Part shown: positions 63,249 through 64,000 of the stretch, piece by piece
How positions within the stretch are numbered: position 1 is the first letter of the stretch
Layout: the number at the start of each line of letters is the position of its first letter
Source: Variovorax sp. RA8
Lineage (GTDB): Bacteria > Pseudomonadota > Gammaproteobacteria > Burkholderiales > Burkholderiaceae_C
Reading direction: 5' to 3'
DNA: 64,000 nucleotides
Assembly (NCBI RefSeq): GCF_901827175.1
Contig: NZ_LR594662.1
Coordinates: forward strand, 372,001-436,000
The notes under the pieces: model-generated
Seen by the model: the letters and a program-made list of their open reading frames with translations, nothing else
Told to the model about the DNA's origin: nothing
The model's database searches: none
Program-made: the position numbers and the translations under genes

Positions 63249-64000
63249 GCGATCCATCATTCGACGAACAGCGCCGCCGGCTCTGCCTCGGTGCGCTCGG
63301 CACCGCGCTTGCCGGTACGGCAATGGCCCAATCCAACCCTTCAAGGACACCCGACATGGCAGGCTACTCGGCCCCCCACCTGATCCTGCACAACGGCCGG
63401 ATCACCACGCTGGATCGCGCCAATCCCGTCGCCGATGCCGTGGCCATCAGGGACGGCCGTTTCACCCGCGTGGGCCGCGCGCAGGACATCTTGCCGCTGG
63501 CGGACAGCAACACCCGCGTGATCGACCTGCAGGGCAGGCGTGTGCTGCCCGGGCTGATCGACAACCATCTGCACATCATTCGCGGCGGCCTCAACTTCAA
63601 CCTCGAGCTGCGCTGGGACGGCGTGCGCAGCCTGGCCGATGCGATGGCAATGCTCAAGCGCCAGGTCGCGATCACACCCGCACCGCAGTGGGTGCGCGTG
63701 GTGGGCGGGTTCACCGAGCACCAGTTCGTGGAAAAGCGCCTGCCGACCATCGCCGAGCTGAACGCGGTGGCGCCCGACACGCCGGTGTTCCTGCTGCACC
63801 TGTACGACCGCGCGCTGCTCAATGGCGCGGCGCTGCGCGCCGTGGGCTACACCAAGGACACACCCGCGCCACCCGGCGGAGAGATCGTGCGCGACGCGGC
63901 CGGCAACCCGACCGGCCTGCTCCTGGCCAAGCCCAATGCGAGCATCCTCTACGCCACGCTGGCCAAGGGGCCGAAGCTGCCCTTCGACTACCAGCTCAAC
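63245..64000 (+). CDS. exported YtcJ-like amidohydrolase, 3' end outside window
   Basis: 252 codons seen, running off the right edge. A TAT-like signal (QRRRLCLGALGTALAGTAMA) precedes LILHNGRITTLDRANPVADA, VIDLQGRRVLPGLIDNHLHI (first two metal ligands, His-x-His) and GGFTEHQFVEKRLPTIAELN. This is the amidohydrolase_3/YtcJ family, metal-dependent hydrolases of amide or imidazolone-like bonds. Its start overlaps the xapX stop. Residues beyond about 250 (remaining metal ligands) are not visible. Confidence 0.88.
   Translation, partial: MSDPSFDEQRRRLCLGALGTALAGTAMAQSNPSRTPDMAGYSAPHLILHNGRITTLDRANPVADAVAIRDGRFTRVGRAQDILPLADSNTRVIDLQGRRVLPGLIDNHLHIIRGGLNFNLELRWDGVRSLADAMAMLKRQVAITPAPQWVRVVGGFTEHQFVEKRLPTIAELNAVAPDTPVFLLHLYDRALLNGAALRAVGYTKDTPAPPGGEIVRDAAGNPTGLLLAKPNASILYATLAKGPKLPFDYQLN

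Overview
The window is about 64 kb of GC-rich, gene-dense DNA from a betaproteobacterium. Comamonadaceae, and Variovorax in particular, fit best. The reasons are the many tripartite-tricarboxylate (Bug) receptors, a porin-glnK-amtB operon, an lplT/alr/radA/rdgC/ilvE housekeeping background, and dispersed repeats (a 72-bp perfect inverted repeat, CCCCTCCCC/GGGGAGGG hairpins) of the kind I associate with that group. No rRNA, tRNA, CRISPR array, phage or insertion sequence was seen. The species is inferred from gene content, not from a search.

Layout. 1-7.5 kb: two AA_synth (DUF1185) proteins, a complete branched-chain-type ABC importer (binding protein, fused LivHM permease, LivG, LivF) and a putative exported nicotinamidase. 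7.5-11.8 kb: a NicA/NicB-like molybdenum hydroxylase whose large subunit carries three haem c motifs. Together these suggest uptake, deamidation and ring hydroxylation of nicotinamide or a related N-heterocycle. 11.9-17.3 kb: an FAA-family enzyme, a LuxR-type regulator, a Rieske oxygenase, a Bug receptor and an orphan ABC binding protein. 17.3-21.9 kb: comM, and divergently a TorF-type porin-glnK-amtB operon preceded by a convincing sigma-54 promoter and NtrC site. 22-32.3 kb: a lactonase, glcE and glcF, an NHL-repeat lipoprotein, gpx, an EamA exporter, lplT, alr and a membrane protein.

32.3-44.3 kb is a 12-gene minus-strand cluster for homoprotocatechuate meta-cleavage: hpaR, hpaG1, hpaG2, a Bug receptor, hpaE, hpaD, hpaF, hpaH and hpaI, followed by an IlvD/Edd dehydratase, a second Bug receptor, a class II aldolase and a ketopantoate-reductase-like enzyme. 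A 16-bp palindrome before hpaR is the probable HpaR operator. The cluster lies between alr and radA, which are often close in related genomes. 44.4-49.8 kb: radA, a membrane protein, rdgC, ilvE, a zf-CHCC protein and an O-antigen-ligase-like protein. 50-53.5 kb: a decayed autotransporter and a two-component system. 53.7-57.4 kb: a compact flavin-dependent-halogenase-like enzyme, ketosynthase chain-length factor and ketosynthase operon. 57.5-64 kb: a vapBC pair, an AmpG-type permease, an M48 peptidase, an internally deleted SDR, and a LysR regulator divergent from a hydrolase, XapX and amidohydrolase operon cut by the window end.

The most unusual feature is a dispersed 60-bp element encoding MSRTAAPKANSTAAEGEGTP. 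It occurs four times as full-length copies (two of them in tandem at one site), twice as altered copies and once as a fragment, so six sites in all. Every site is exactly at an RTGA stop/start overlap between two co-directional genes. There it either supplies the start codon and an N-terminal extension of the downstream gene or forms a tiny coupling ORF.
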